From: Pseudevernia furfuracea
Lineage: Eukaryota; Ascomycota; Lecanoromycetes; Lecanorales; Parmeliaceae
DNA length: 64,000 nucleotides
NCBI GenBank assembly: GCA_022315425.1
Contig: JAIUPT010000038.1
Span: 1,860,001 to 1,924,000, forward strand
Reading direction: 5' to 3'
Below the pieces are notes generated by a model. That model saw only the letters and a list, made by a program, of their open reading frames with translations, was not told the DNA's origin and did no database searches. Shown piece after piece: positions 1-11,500 of the stretch (positions are counted from its first letter, which is position 1; each line of letters starts with the position of its first letter). The position numbers were made by a program, and so were the translations under genes.

Positions 1-880
1 GCTGCTGTGTCGCCCGTAAGATGGTCTTTAGTAACAGAGGAATTGTCAAGTACAGGGGATCGAGTGAAGCTTTACCGTTGAAGACATAGTTGCCGCTGCG
101 TTAGGAATTTTTCAGTTTTCGGCTTACTTCAGGTTCAATAAGAGTGATTTGCACAATGCACTAACAAGCCGCAACCCAGGCGGACGACGTGTAATTGTGA
201 AGGACATAGCGACTGGGAAGGTGAGGATTCTGGAATAGTTGCTTACAAGTGGAAACATCTTAGAGGTAGTGCAGTGCCAGTAGGATCAGCCAAGACCACT
301 GACGAGACTCCCACCGCTCTTGGTCTTGCAGCTTTTTCGGCCGGAGGAACGATCTGTCCTGACACAAGCCGTATACGGAGTGATAATGTGTAGCAGAATG
401 AATCGATAATGTAGCGGAGGCATGCTGAGTTGCTGACAGTACTGTCCATTGGTAACATTGGCAGGTCAGGCATCGAAACATTGATACCGGCACATAGCGG
501 TATCATGTACCAATTGGAAAGCCCCATTGACTCATTGAGTTCAACTTTCGTCTCGGTGACTCAGGTCTCATCAGCAAAAGCTTGCTGACATGGCAGCAGC
601 ACCAGGCAGTACTCTAACAAACAATCAGAGCTCCACCAGCTGAACTTCTCCATCATCCTATCTTTGTCGAGAGATTACACAAAGTTATAAGAAACGAGGA
701 TAGCGCAGATAGCATTGGTGAGGAGTCTATACATCCCATGTAAGGTAATGGAAGGTATGTGTGGTGCCAAGCCGCGCTAGTCACGAATAGGTAGATGGTC
801 TTGGCACTTCTCTATGAGTGCAAAATGAGAATTACATTTGGTTGTGTATATAATGATAAATAGGAGCCAATTACTCACAA
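1..880. other. Intergenic, no supported gene
   Basis: No convincing gene is visible. A 94-codon open frame on the minus strand (243-527) begins with ATG, but its translation resembles no family I know, and neither end joins a plausible exon. The edge could hold part of a gene lying outside the window. Confidence 0.4.
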
Positions 881-1027
881 GGGGATATGGTTTAGTGGTA
901 TAACGCTTCTTTAGCACTTAATTTGCGTAGAAGAGTGAGTTATCCTTCATCTACCCAATGTGAGTTCGCACAATTCTGACTTAAATTTGCAAAAATAGGG
1001 TCTGGGGTTCGATTCCCCATTTCTCCA
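881..1027 (+). tRNA. Interrupted tRNA-Ala(AGC)-like locus, possibly a pseudogene
   Basis: The 5' part reads as a tRNA: acceptor strand GGGGATA (881-887), a D-arm with AGTGGTA, an anticodon stem CTTCT (906-910) and loop TTAGCA carrying an AGC (Ala) anticodon. The 3' part (about 997-1027) has the T-arm TGGGG-TTCGATT-CCCCA and an acceptor strand ending TTTCTCCA. About 12 extra bases follow the anticodon loop. Then AGAAG (929-933) can close the anticodon stem, and roughly 65 more bases intervene before the variable loop and T-arm. The first insertion lies where a nuclear tRNA intron normally lies; the second does not. The acceptor stem has one T-T mismatch. It could be a disrupted gene or an unusual intron-bearing one. 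Confidence 0.55.
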
Positions 1028-1623
1028 ATCAATTTTTCTCTACTCTGAGATCGATCAATTTTTTTTTGCACACTTCAGGAAGCGCTGCATACATATATAT
1101 ATACAGTCATGAGGACTGTGTGCTTTTTTGAAATGCGATTAGCCGAGATTTCGGAAAAAGCTTGCTGTACATTATCCCCCACATCTCTTCAAAAGGTCCC
1201 CCGAGCCTTGTTCCCGCACTTCTAAATATCACTTATGGTCCCGTTCCAGTCGTCGATTTTGCTTTTGTTCCAGTCAAGCACCTCATGGAGTTTCCGACAG
1301 CATCGGTGCGTCGTCCTCCGTTTACGCTGTTGGCTTTGCCACTACTCTAACGTGATCTCCGTTCCGAGATGGGAACTACATTGACCTAGGAGTAAGAGTG
1401 AGTAAGATTGTTATCTTTGAGTAGTATAATAGTAGGTACATGAACATCATTTTTTGCGGCTCATGATTCAGCAGATGCTGATCATTACTCCTAAATCGCT
1501 TGTATGTCTGGTATACATCCCCTGGATATCCGCTGATCACTCAAGATCCATCGATTCCACACGTCACTCCCAGCATGGAGATCTCAGACCAAGGTTCTTT
1601 GACTTGCACAACCAGAGAACACT
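1028..1623. other. Intergenic, no supported gene
   Basis: This stretch lies between the tRNA-like locus and the 3' end of the universal stress protein gene. It holds a T-run and a short TA repeat near 1062-1106, and the downstream half is probably 3' flank of the minus-strand gene. Nothing else is recognisable. Confidence 0.4.
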
Positions 1624-3337
1624 TCAATCGATTTTCGCTTCAGCTAGCCTTCTGGAGGGAGTCAAATTGTTCGCGAGGCGAACGTTGGGAGATACAATCT
1701 TGGTTTTACGACCAGAAAGCTTCTTTCGGGCTACCATGACTGGAGCTGATGATTTGGTGACGAGGTAGTTTGAAAAGGAGCCGAGGAGGACACTGTGTAC
1801 CAGAATGAGCTCCGTCCACATCCGATAGACGGTGGGCTATTTAGCTTACCCCTTCAGAGCACTGCGTCCACGAGAACCAATGATGACAAGCGTGGGCTTG
1901 AGTCCATCGATCTACAAACTCGTGAGCCTCAGAAAAACGTTTGCTCGAACGTGGTAAATAACGTACAGCTTCAGTGACCATGTACTTCGGACTCTTGCAG
2001 TGAATGACTTCGATGGCGACTCTGACCTGCAGCTTCGTTTTTCTCAAGAACCTGAGACAGGTCTCTGATAGCGTCTCAATAGCATGCGCTCGTTCTTGGT
2101 CGGCATTGGATCTGGATCTAGAATCTGCAGATGCTGCTGCACTGGACTTTCTCGACCCCGGGCGGAGAGTCGCCTTGGATAACATTAGCGGCCCCTTTTG
2201 CGATGCGACAGTCATCTTCTCCATCACTGCTGTGGTGTCTTGCATTGCTTTGCCGCCCTCACCAATAGGGAGACTGTCTCCCGTTTTGCCAGTGCCAACT
2301 TCCTCATCAACGGCGTAGACTGCAAGAAGCGTGTCGCCATCACGCAAGACTGTACCAATTGTCCACTCCAATGCGTAGGCAGCTTCCTCGCTCAAGTCCG
2401 TAGCCACAAGGTAGGTCCGAAGTCGCCTTGTCCCCTCTTCAGCTTCTCTCTGCATCTGTGCAAAATCACCTCTTATGATCGTCTGAATGACTCGATGAGG
2501 GATCGAACTGTCGATAGGAGATGAATTTATGTTCAATTTTTGAGCTCGGCGGATATCATTGAGCTCTTCCGAGTCCGAGGTGCTAGGGCTTGGACCTCGA
2601 CTGACGTTTCGGTCATAGTTGGTATTAGGACGTACGATGAACCTCTTGGATGTTGACACCGGCTTTTCGCCTTCAGGACTCGTGACTACCACCGCTGGTC
2701 GATCACTATCTGATGCTGCAAGTGGGCTTCTCGGCGATGTCCGTTCACTGTCCTTGATATCCCTCTTCCTGCCTCTAGCCTTTGCCGAGCCCGAAGCCTC
2801 ATCTCCAGAGCTCCAAGCCTGTGTGTCATCGTCACTACTCTCGATTGCAGCCTCCCCATCGGGGTCATTCGCGTAGTAATCCTTCTTCAACCGTCCCACT
2901 CCAGCGGAAGATAGAATGTCGCTGCCAGATGACAACGTCCTCTGACTCAACCGGGAAGAAGGGGACTTCGAACTCGTCTTGAGGATGCCCGTGGTCGAAC
3001 TGTGCCTTCCTCCATTCTTTCGCAGTGGCCCAAAAGAAAGACCTCGTCTGATGGCTTCGTGGGGCTCGATACTCGTTTTTCTTCGCTCCTCTGAAATGCT
3101 TCCAACATGTGTACGCTGGTCCTTGTGACGGCCAGAGTTCTCGAGCCGTGCTTCATGTTCTCCATCGGTCGAAAGCTTCGACATCGTATCAGGCAAGGAG
3201 TTCATTGTGTCGAGGTTAGAGGCTTGCACCTTTGGCGGCAGCTTGATGGTACCTTTGTCGCTTTTGGCTTCCAATTCAGTCACAGCCTCTTGCGAAGCAT
3301 GTGGGGCAGCAGTAGGCTTAGCGTGTGTTTCCATCAT
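1624..3337 (-). CDS. Universal stress protein (UspA family) with long disordered N-terminus
   Basis: Three exons (3337-1967, 1911-1850, 1792-1624) give 533 aa. Introns are 55 and 57 bases (GTACGT..GTAG and GTAAGC..ACAG). The first ~285 residues are low-complexity, rich in Ser, Asp and Arg. The Usp domain starts at RTYLVATDLSEEAAYALEW. Splicing restores the C-terminal half, including GSRGRSALKGVLLGS, which fits the G-2x-G-9x-G(S/T) ATP-binding signature of nucleotide-binding Usp proteins, followed by NYLVTKSSAPVMVARKK. Without splicing the frame is lost before this motif, so both introns are well supported. The family binds ATP and is linked to stress responses; the role of the long fungal N-terminus is not known to me. 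The start is the first of two adjacent ATG codons. Confidence 0.9.
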
Positions 3338-4123
3338 GGATCAGAAGTGGTGGTAGGCTCTCGCGTATTTTGATAAGGCCGGCCTTTGGTCGAAGCTGCA
3401 GGTAGGAGAGAGGTGGGAAGCTCCCTCGCGAGTGTTTTGTGTCTTGGGACCTTTTGCCTTGCTTATTATTGGTTAGCTCGAGGTCTTCTCCTGCATGTAT
3501 ATAGGCCCGGACTCAGACACGGTGAATTTAATCAAGGCAAATGCTGAGATGGGCGGGTATGTCCCAGTATACTAGCACATCCACAGACCAACATCGTCTT
3601 AAGTTGTAGCATTGTATGAGTGATAGATATCAACTGCTGTTAGGGCCAATCTTGCAGAGTTGGCAGGCAATGATGGGCTCTTTCAGGGTGGTCGCATCAT
3701 CTTCAGGCAGCCTCCTTCCTCGTTGCAAGCTGGAGGATAGCTTGGATACCTTCCTTTACCTTCTGACCATGTCTCGTCTCGTGCTTCCACCCTCACAACT
3801 AACTTTATTACCCCTCTCTATTTTTGGGAAGCGGCCGGCATGAACCTTAAAGATCGAGATCGGGAGGGGTCTGACCCGTCCGACTAAAGTACTGTACATA
3901 GGTACATTACCTTATACTCGTACCTTATGATAAATTGTATCTCGCTATCAACCTCATGCATCTATGAAGGAACCTAACCTCTTAATCTTTGAGTGTGGAA
4001 GAGATACGTGAACCTAAATCCGGCTAGGTTTTCTACTCAGCCCGTCGCCGCCCTTCTCACCCTCCCATGTCCGCATATAAGTAGCTCCTCCCTACTTATA
4101 ATCACAATCCTCTATACAGCAAC
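3338..4123. other. Divergent intergenic region
   Basis: This is the shared upstream region between the minus-strand stress-protein gene and the plus-strand methyltransferase. It contains pyrimidine-rich stretches before both starts and a CATATAAG-type AT motif near 4074, about 45 bases before the methyltransferase ATG. No open frame here looks like a gene. Confidence 0.4.
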
Positions 4124-4921
4124 ATGTCAACTCAATACGACACCATCCAAGCGCCCTACGACGAGATCCGCAAAACTTCCAACGCCCTTATCGAGCGCGC
4201 CAATGTCCAAGAAGCCGTTGCTCCATTCATCAAAAACGCGCGTGTCCTCGACCTCGCCTGCGGATCCGGCTTCTATTCATATCATTTCTTGAAATGGGGA
4301 GCCAGCAAGGTCGTCGGGGTAGATCTCTCCCCGGCGATGATCGAGGAGGCGCGCTCTGCTAGCTCTGCAATCCCTTCAAACAACACAACAGTCAGTTTCA
4401 AAGTCGCTGATTGCTCCAAACCAGTGCCATACGAAGGCGGTCCTTTCGATGTCGTTTTCGGCGCTTGGCTACTGAACTATGCGCCTAGCGGCGAGCATAT
4501 GGTGGACATGTTTCGCAATGCTGCGCTTAACCTCAAAGACGGTGGACGCTTTGTCGCCGTCACGCTGCCGCCGACGCTGGATCCTGCGGCGTTCGTCGAG
4601 GCTGAGAGGAAGGCTAGACCGAGCGAAGCGGGTGGGTCGGGGGGCTTGATGTGCAGTGTTACGGGGGTCGTGGAGGATGGCATCACTATGCATGTGCATG
4701 CGGATACGGGACTTGGGGATGTGGATTTTGATTGTTATCATTTGAGAAAGGATGTTTATGAGGCTTCTGCGAGAGAAGGGGGCTTTCGGGGTGAGTTGGC
4801 GTGGAGAGCACACACCGTACCTGATGAATTTTTCCAGGATCGTAGGGGTGGTGCTAGTTTTGAAGAAATCCATAGTTACAAGGTGACGCCACATTTTGGG
4901 TTGTTTGTTGTGACAAAGTAG
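4124..4921 (+). CDS. Class I SAM-dependent methyltransferase
   Basis: A single exon of 265 aa starting at ATG 4124. It is a Rossmann-type methyltransferase. Motif I is VLDLACGSGFYSYHF (about residues 45-59), and the acidic residue that would contact the SAM ribose is in VVGVDLSPAMIEEAR. A post-I region (VADCSKPVPYEGGPFDVVFGAWLLNYA) follows, then a C-terminal part with the typical substrate-side sheet. Its size fits small-molecule methyltransferases of the UbiE/Methyltransf_25 type. The substrate cannot be deduced, and no biosynthetic cluster adjoins it. No introns or defects are seen. Confidence 0.88.
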   Translation: MSTQYDTIQAPYDEIRKTSNALIERANVQEAVAPFIKNARVLDLACGSGFYSYHFLKWGASKVVGVDLSPAMIEEARSASSAIPSNNTTVSFKVADCSKPVPYEGGPFDVVFGAWLLNYAPSGEHMVDMFRNAALNLKDGGRFVAVTLPPTLDPAAFVEAERKARPSEAGGSGGLMCSVTGVVEDGITMHVHADTGLGDVDFDCYHLRKDVYEASAREGGFRGELAWRAHTVPDEFFQDRRGGASFEEIHSYKVTPHFGLFVVTK

Positions 4922-5427
4922 GTGATGAACAAGATGCCACCTATTTCTGTTGAAGTCTTAGACATGTCCGAGTAACAGATGCCCCACACCCACCTTCTAT
5001 GCGAATTCCCAGACAGGGTAAGGGACGATGGTTTACTACGAATACGATCTAACATGTAAAAGATATTCTTTTCAGGTCTGCTTTGTCCTCGGTCAGCAGC
5101 ATCATGACTGTCATCCCCTACCGTCCCTCCCAGTATATATCAGAGATATTCAATATCTCCAGTAAGGTAGCCTATCAAATCTATGTCAACTCTACGCCGA
5201 TCGTCAACTCCTCTTCTGTTTCACATATATGCGGATTGAAATTAAGTATCTATACATTTAAAAGAATTGCTCGACACGCAATCTCAGCGGAACCAGGAAC
5301 TTTCCACCTTTGCATATTTCGCCTTTCTGCTCTGCTACTTCCCCCAGATCCATCCTCTTGATGGCTTTCATGTCCTTGCTAAAAGCTTCGACCTCTGATT
5401 CTACCTGTCGTACTCACTTGGTGAGCT
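4922..5427. other. Intergenic, no supported gene
   Basis: Downstream of the methyltransferase. The plus-strand open frame at 5083-5361 is AT-rich and low-complexity, with no recognisable domain, so I treat it as non-coding. Confidence 0.35.
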
Positions 5428-6567
5428 TTACTTCGTCCTTTTACTTTGCCACTCCCCTCCTGGTCTTTCTGCTGCGATCCTCATAACCTTCCTCATTATC
5501 GGACCGGGATCGTCTAAATCCGTGGCGTCGGTGCAGAAGACGTGGCCTTTTCTGCTTGGGTCGTCGTTGAGAGAAAGACATTTGTTAACAGAGAAATCTT
5601 CGGCGGCCTCTTCATCTTTTTTCTTCCCCCTGTACAATGGGGAAAGAATCGCTTGATGGGTGCATGCTGGATCTTCGCTTTGAAAAGGCCCAATTTTGTC
5701 AGGAGCAGAATCAATAAAGATTTCACAAACCATCGGGATGAAAGTAGAGACCCGATCAGTGTGAGAGACTCCTACATTTGTTTCTTGGTTGAACGGTCAG
5801 TGCTTAATCTGCATTTTTGGGAAGATGCGAATATTCTTAAGAAGCACATACTACTTCATCCCCGGCACCCCAATCACACTAAACATAGCCACTCAGAGAC
5901 GCATAACAGACTATAGACTGGACATTTTCAAAAACGTGAATCCATGTTTTGCGTTGGGAGCGCCTGCCACCGCAATCATAAACATGGTACTTCCTCCCGT
6001 TGAGACTAAGAAGAGTCTCCCGAATTCCAGAAGTGAGTTCGCGCTAAAGAAAAACATCTTTGCCGGTAGACTGGTGGGAACAAGCGATCGATGTTATGAT
6101 TGTAGCTTCAACGTTGATGTGTCAAACTGAGAGTTTGATTTCTGTGATATTGCCATACTCTAAGGTCACCTGAACTATTCCGAACCAGAGGACTAATCGT
6201 AGATGTAACATCACTGGTTTCTGACGGCATCAGAGATGGCGTAGCGGTGCCTGGATTTGCTCCTAATATGCTGGTCTCCATACTGGCCAGTCGTCGAGAC
6301 ACATCCTCGCTGTACTCTAGGATACGGCTGATAGCGGTGGTAAGGTTCCAGACCGGAGTCTGAATTTCTTTCACAGATGTGCTGGGTCAACAATTGATAT
6401 TCAGCTGACTCGATCGACCAAGTAAGCCAGCCAACTTGCACGTAACTCACCAAGTAAAGATTGTCAGTATCAAAATTCAAAGAGGTCTTGGAAGCTCGGA
6501 CACGAGTCAGGATCTCACTGATCTTGTCTTCGCTTCTCGGCCAACGCAGCCTGATGTTCGTAGACAT
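5428..6567 (-). pseudogene. Unrecognised, possibly decayed gene
   Basis: On the minus strand, 6567-6450 reads like an exon (SEDKISEILTRVRASKTSLNFDTDNLYL) ending at a GTGAGT donor. About 70 bases further on, another protein-like stretch begins (EIQTPVWNLTTAISRILEYSEDVSRRLASMETSILGA) in a frame I could not join with a canonical acceptor. A third ATG-started frame (5733-5428, 101 aa, ending in PGPIMRKVMRIAAERPGGEW) may be a further exon. The pieces look like real protein sequence, but no single spliced reading frame connects them. I do not recognise the family. It may be a decayed gene or one with exons I missed. Confidence 0.3.
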
Positions 6568-6718
6568 CGGTGTGTTTTATGCAGCTCGGACATGTACAAT
6601 ACCAAAGAAGTGGTGATGGCAACAATTTAACAAAGGAGGGTATGAACAAGTGAGTAGTTAAGACAGGACTTGAGAGTGACGTGGGAGCAATATGTACAAC
6701 GATCTTTTGGATATATTG

Positions 6719-7868
6719 TTATCTTCTCCTGTTACTGAACGTCAGGTTGGCTCGAGCTGCAACACCCAGTCTATGAACCCCAGCCCTTTTATCCCAGACA
6801 CCGCTCCTCCCTTCAACTATAGCAATCAATTCATCAGCAATTTTGTGAGCAAACATTGTTCTACCGCTGCCTTTTGTACGTCTCTTGGTCGCAGCATCTA
6901 GAATCCACATCACAGCAGTTCGTCGCCGCTGCCGTAGGCCTAGAGGTATCGGTATCTGCAACGCTACACCACCACCTGCCGCGCCTTTTTGTGATCTTAT
7001 CCGGAGAAGAGGCGCCACTGAATCGATAGCAAGTGTGAGGTAGAGTATAGGATTGAGAGGAAGATGGTTGGTGGGAGGAGCACCAATTATTAGAGGATGC
7101 CGAGGGTCTGGAGTAGGTGGGGCTGCCGTTCGTAGACGTTCGAGTATCATAGCCATGTTCTAGCGATCGCTTCATGTTAGCACTCCAATTCACAGTGGTG
7201 TGATTGTCAGCCCAGCGGGCTTGTAATGAATAGAGGAACTGACGGGCGTACCCTCTGAGCTTTACTCAGCTTGCCGTCTTGCATGAGGAGATTCGTAACC
7301 TGATGGACAACTGGGTCATAGCGATGCTTGAGATGGGAGGTGCTCGGTAGAGGCAATTCTGGCAGCCCAAATATGTGACCCTGATTTTGAACCTCTGCAG
7401 ACTCGGGGTTGATCATGGCTTGAGCACGCCGCGGAGCTGAGGTCGAATATGATCGGCTTCCTTTAGGTGACGACGCTTTGAGTTCTTCCTGCAAAACTTT
7501 GGGTGCCTTCTCTTGGCTTTTCTCATCGCGCTTCAGGACCTATTTTCGACTTTGTCAGCTGATCTTATGTTGATGATGGTGTTCGTGAGGGCACGTACCT
7601 CTTGTACTGGTGAACCCTGCTCCAGCTCTGGCCCTCCTTCACCAGTGATCTTTCCAGTAGCTGCTGCCTCCTCACTTATATGCGGGAGTTGATCTTGATT
7701 GGGTCCTTTTGGTTGTTCTGATTCAGGCAGAGGTCTCTCGTCTGCTGTGATGTTTCTTCTTTGCTGTGGTCGAAGACATAAGGGTATTCGATGGGCAGAG
7801 AACCCCGTGACCTTTGGCCGTACACCAATTGACCGGCCAGAGTAGAGTATTTGAATTCTTGAGCGCAT
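6719..7868 (-). CDS. RSM7: Mitochondrial small-subunit ribosomal protein uS7m
   Basis: Three exons (7868-7599, 7539-7252, 7159-6719) give 332 aa. Introns are 59 and 92 bases, both in phase 0 (GTACGT..ATAG and GTACGC..CTAG). The N-terminus (MRSRIQILYSGRSIGVRPK) is Arg-rich and lacks acidic residues, as expected of a mitochondrial presequence. The S7 domain spans roughly residue 130 to the end: HRYDPVVHQVTNLLMQDGKLSKAQR, then MAMILERLRTA, then PLGLRQRRRTAVMWILDAA and the C-terminal helices. uS7 is a primary binder of small-subunit rRNA in the head of the mitoribosome. I chose the ATG at 7868 over an upstream in-frame ATG at 7925 because it gives the typical presequence. Confidence 0.92.
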
Positions 7869-8369
7869 CTTGGCTTCTGAACGTAGGTGATCGTTGATGA
7901 GCAAGAGCGAGCCCCCAAGCTGCAAATATTCGATCTCGGCAAACGGAATTTGCCAGCGGTTTTTGGACTTGCAGACAGCACAAAAGAAGGTAAATAGGCT
8001 TCGACGCGTATGAGGCCTTCTAATCCTGTGGTACGTCCACCCTGTACTTTATGTAGTGAGCTTTATTAAGACGGCAATATGTACTGTGCGTAAGAACCTA
8101 CCGAACCTACCTTACCTAGAAAGATACAAAGCACGCTATTACAATTTGGGCCTAGAGCTGGCAGATTGCTTTTTCTAAATTCCCTAGGTTCCTCTTACTT
8201 AGATGCTCCTGCTCTCAAGCGGGGATGCTCCATTATCTTGACTGTACTTCTTTCTTTTCAGGTCATCAGTCTCTTGAACTGCTAATTTCTCAGTTCGTAT
8301 CTCATATTTGACCCTTTGGTCGCGTGATACGGTATCGTGGGATAACGTGTCTTCTCAAAAGATTCGAGG

Positions 8370-8381
8370 CGGCGGGCTCCG
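8370..8381 (+). promoter_or_regulatory. Candidate UaY-type CGG-N6-CCG site
   Basis: The sequence CGG, six bases, CCG lies about 210 bases upstream of the xanthine dehydrogenase ATG. The purine-utilisation activator UaY of Aspergillus nidulans (a zinc-cluster protein) binds TCGG-N6-CCGA. Here the 3' half is a full CCGA match, while the 5' half is GCGG. Function is inferred from position and spacing. Confidence 0.4.
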
Positions 8382-8393
8382 ACGAGTAAGAGC

Positions 8394-8399
8394 TGATAG
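8394..8399 (+). promoter_or_regulatory. Candidate GATA-factor (AreA-type) site
   Basis: TGATAG matches HGATAR, the core of AreA nitrogen-regulator sites, and lies 13 bases after the CGG-N6-CCG palindrome. GATA hexamers are common by chance; only the pairing with the neighbouring site in front of a purine catabolism gene makes this worth listing. Confidence 0.25.
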
Positions 8400-8589
8400 C
8401 TAAAGGCAGAGACTTGTATATCTTTACCGTGCTTTTCCCGCTCTTGTATATGCAATCTTGCAACTCTTCTTGTGTTTTCCAATTGCAATCGACAACGGTT
8501 TGAATGCTTCACGCTTCTTTGCAAAGATCTACTCCCCATTATTACACCTTATTTCCCCTGATTGAAACACCTTGAGATTCCCACCCAGG

Positions 8590-11500
8590 ATGGCTCCAGG
8601 AATCATTGAACCTCAGCCTGCCGTCTCCGCCGCGAGATCACACTCTCTGCAAGCAGTCACAGAGCCGTATGACGATACTTTACTGTTCTACTTGAACGGG
8701 ACCAAATTTGTAGTCGACTCTGTCTCCATTGATCCCGAGATTACTCTACTGGAGTATCTCAGAGGGATTGGCTTAACAGGCACGAAACTTGGATGTGCTG
8801 AAGGAGGCTGTGGCGCTTGCACCGTCGTGGTATCTCAACTAAATCCTACAACCAAGAAGCTCTACCATGCATCGGTCAATGCGTGCTTGGCGCCTCTTGT
8901 CAGCGTTGATGGCAAACATGTCATCACAGTGGAAGGCATCGGTAATGTCAAGGACCCACATCCAGCCCAAGAACGAATAGCACTGGGCGGTGGCAGTCAA
9001 TGTGGCTTTTGTACTCCTGGCATAGTCATGAGCTTGTACGCTTTGCTGAGAAATGAGTCAGACCCTTCAGAGCTCGAAGTTGAAGAAGCCTTTGATGGAA
9101 ATCTCTGTCGTTGTACAGGCTACCGACCTATCTTAGATGCTGCGCAAACATTCAGCAAGAATAAAGCTTGTGGCAAAGCAACAGCGAACGGCGGCGGTGG
9201 CTGTTGTATGGAAAATGGCAATGGGAAAGCAGTAAACGGATGTTGCATGGAGAAGACAAACGGTGTGAACGGAGATCAGCCGATCAAAAGGTTCACACCA
9301 CCAGGATTCATTGAATACAATCCAGATACTCAACTCATATTTCCTCCTGCTTTGAGGAAACATCAACTCAAGCCTTTAGCATTTGGAAACAAGCGTAAAA
9401 AATGGTACCGGCCGGTCACTCTGAATCAGTTGCTCGAGATCAAGAGTGTGTATCCTTCAGCTAAAATCATTGGAGGCAGCACCGAGACACAGATTGAGAT
9501 CAAATTCAAAGCTATGCAATACACTGCTTCGGTCTACGTTGGCGACATCGCCGAGCTTCGCCAGTACATTTTTAACGACGACCACCTCGAGATTGGTGGT
9601 AACGTTGTGCTGACGGATCTTGAGGACATTTGCTTGAAGGCAGTCGAACATTACGGCCCTGTCAAAGGGCAACCCTTCAAGGCAATCCACAAGCAAATCC
9701 GATACTTCGCAGGGCGGCAAATCCGGAATGTTGGTACACCGGCTGGCAATCTAGCCACCGCTTCTCCAATCTCGGACCTGAACCCTGTATTTGTCGCGAC
9801 AAACACCGTGCTCATTGCCAAATCGCTCGATCAAGAGACAGAGATCCCAATGTCACAATTTTTCAAGGGGTACAGAACCACAGCGCTGGCACCAGATGCG
9901 ATCATCGCAAGTTTACGAATCCCTGTTGCGCGGGAGAAAGGAGAGTATCTCCGAGCGTACAAGCAAGCTAAACGCAAAGACGATGACATAGCTATTGTCA
10001 ATGCTGCTCTGCGCGTCTCGCTTGACGAAAACCATATGGTAGAAACTGTAGACCTTGTGTATGGAGGCATGGCTGCCACTACTGTCACTGCTCGAGAAGC
10101 GGTCTCTTACCTGAAAGGAAAGACATGGACTGATCCTGCGACACTCGAGGGTGTTATGAACGCTCTGGAGAAAGACTTTGATCTCCGCTTTGGGGTGCCT
10201 GGTGGGATGGCGACCTACCGCAAGTCACTCGCGCTTGGATTCTTCTATAGATTCTTCAACGAAGTCCTCTCAAATTTGGGCGCCGAGGCTTCAGAAATTG
10301 ATCTAGAAGTCCGAGATGAGATTGAGCGTGTGATATCAACGGGCAAGAAAGACCATGAAGCTACGCAAGCATATGAGCAGAGAATTCTGGGCAAGGCAAA
10401 TCCCCACGTTGCCGCTTTGAAGCAATGCACCGGCGAAGCTCAGTATACTGACGACATACCCGTACAAAAAAACGAGCTTTACGGGGTCATGGTCCTTTCG
10501 AGTAAGGCTCATGCAAAGATCCTAGACGTTGACTTTAAGGCGGCCATGGATCTGCCCGGCATCGTCGAATGGGTAGATCATCATGACCTGCCGAGCCCTG
10601 AGGCCAATTGGTGGGGTGCTCCAGGTATGTACATTTGGAAGCGGGTTTTCTCTTTCGGCTTTGCAGTCTTAGCCGCTGGACATGATAAAAGAGCTGAAGG
10701 CGCCATTTCGCCCCGAGGCTTATCTCCTAGATTGTGATCTTGCCTTGAAGAAGCACTAACTCCTTACGCGCGTAGTCTGCGACGAGGTTTTCTTTGCAGT
10801 CGACGAGGTCTTCACTGCAGGACAGCCGATTGGTATGATTCTTGCCGACTCCGCCAAACATGCGGAAGCTGGAGCCAGAGCCGTCAAGGTGCGTTATGAA
10901 GACCTACCCGCTATATTCACAATTGAAGAAGCTATCGCCCAACAAAGCTATTTTCAGCACTACCGGTACATCAACAAAGGAGAAGGTGAAGACGGTAAGT
11001 TTGATGAAACCATTTGGGAAAAGGCAGATCATGTGTTCTCTGGTGTAGTCCGGATGGGCGGACAGGAACACTTCTACCTCGAGACTCAAGCATGCGCCGT
11101 CGTGCCAAAACCCGAAGATGGGGAAATGGAGGTTTATAGTAGTACCCAGAATCCGACAGAGACGTAAGCTCCTGCCCGTCAATGCTGCTCTCTGATGACT
11201 AACAGTGGTTGAAGGCAAGCCTACGTCTCCCAAGTCACCGGCGTCCAAGTCAATAAGATCGTTTCCAAGGTCAAACGCCTTGGTGGAGGATTTGGAGGTA
11301 AAGAGACTAGATCTATACAGCTTTCTGGCATCTGTGCTATTGCTGCGAAGAAGACTAAAAGACCTGTGCGATGTATGCTGAACCGCGATGAAGATATGAT
11401 GACCTCTGGCCAAAGACATCCTTTCCTTGCTAGTTGGAAAGTCGCTGTGAACAACGATGGGAAGCTTCAGGCCCTGGACGCTGATGTCTTTGCGAACGCT

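Larger units (their letters stand above)
7869..8589. other. Divergent promoter region of RSM7 and xanthine dehydrogenase genes
   Basis: About 720 bases separate the two divergent start codons. It contains T/C-rich tracts and the candidate purine-utilisation control sites listed separately. No coding sequence is apparent. Confidence 0.45.

Noticed and set aside
4469..4894. 141-aa minus frame inside the methyltransferase gene
   Set aside because: Antisense to an intact, motif-bearing gene; no independent features.
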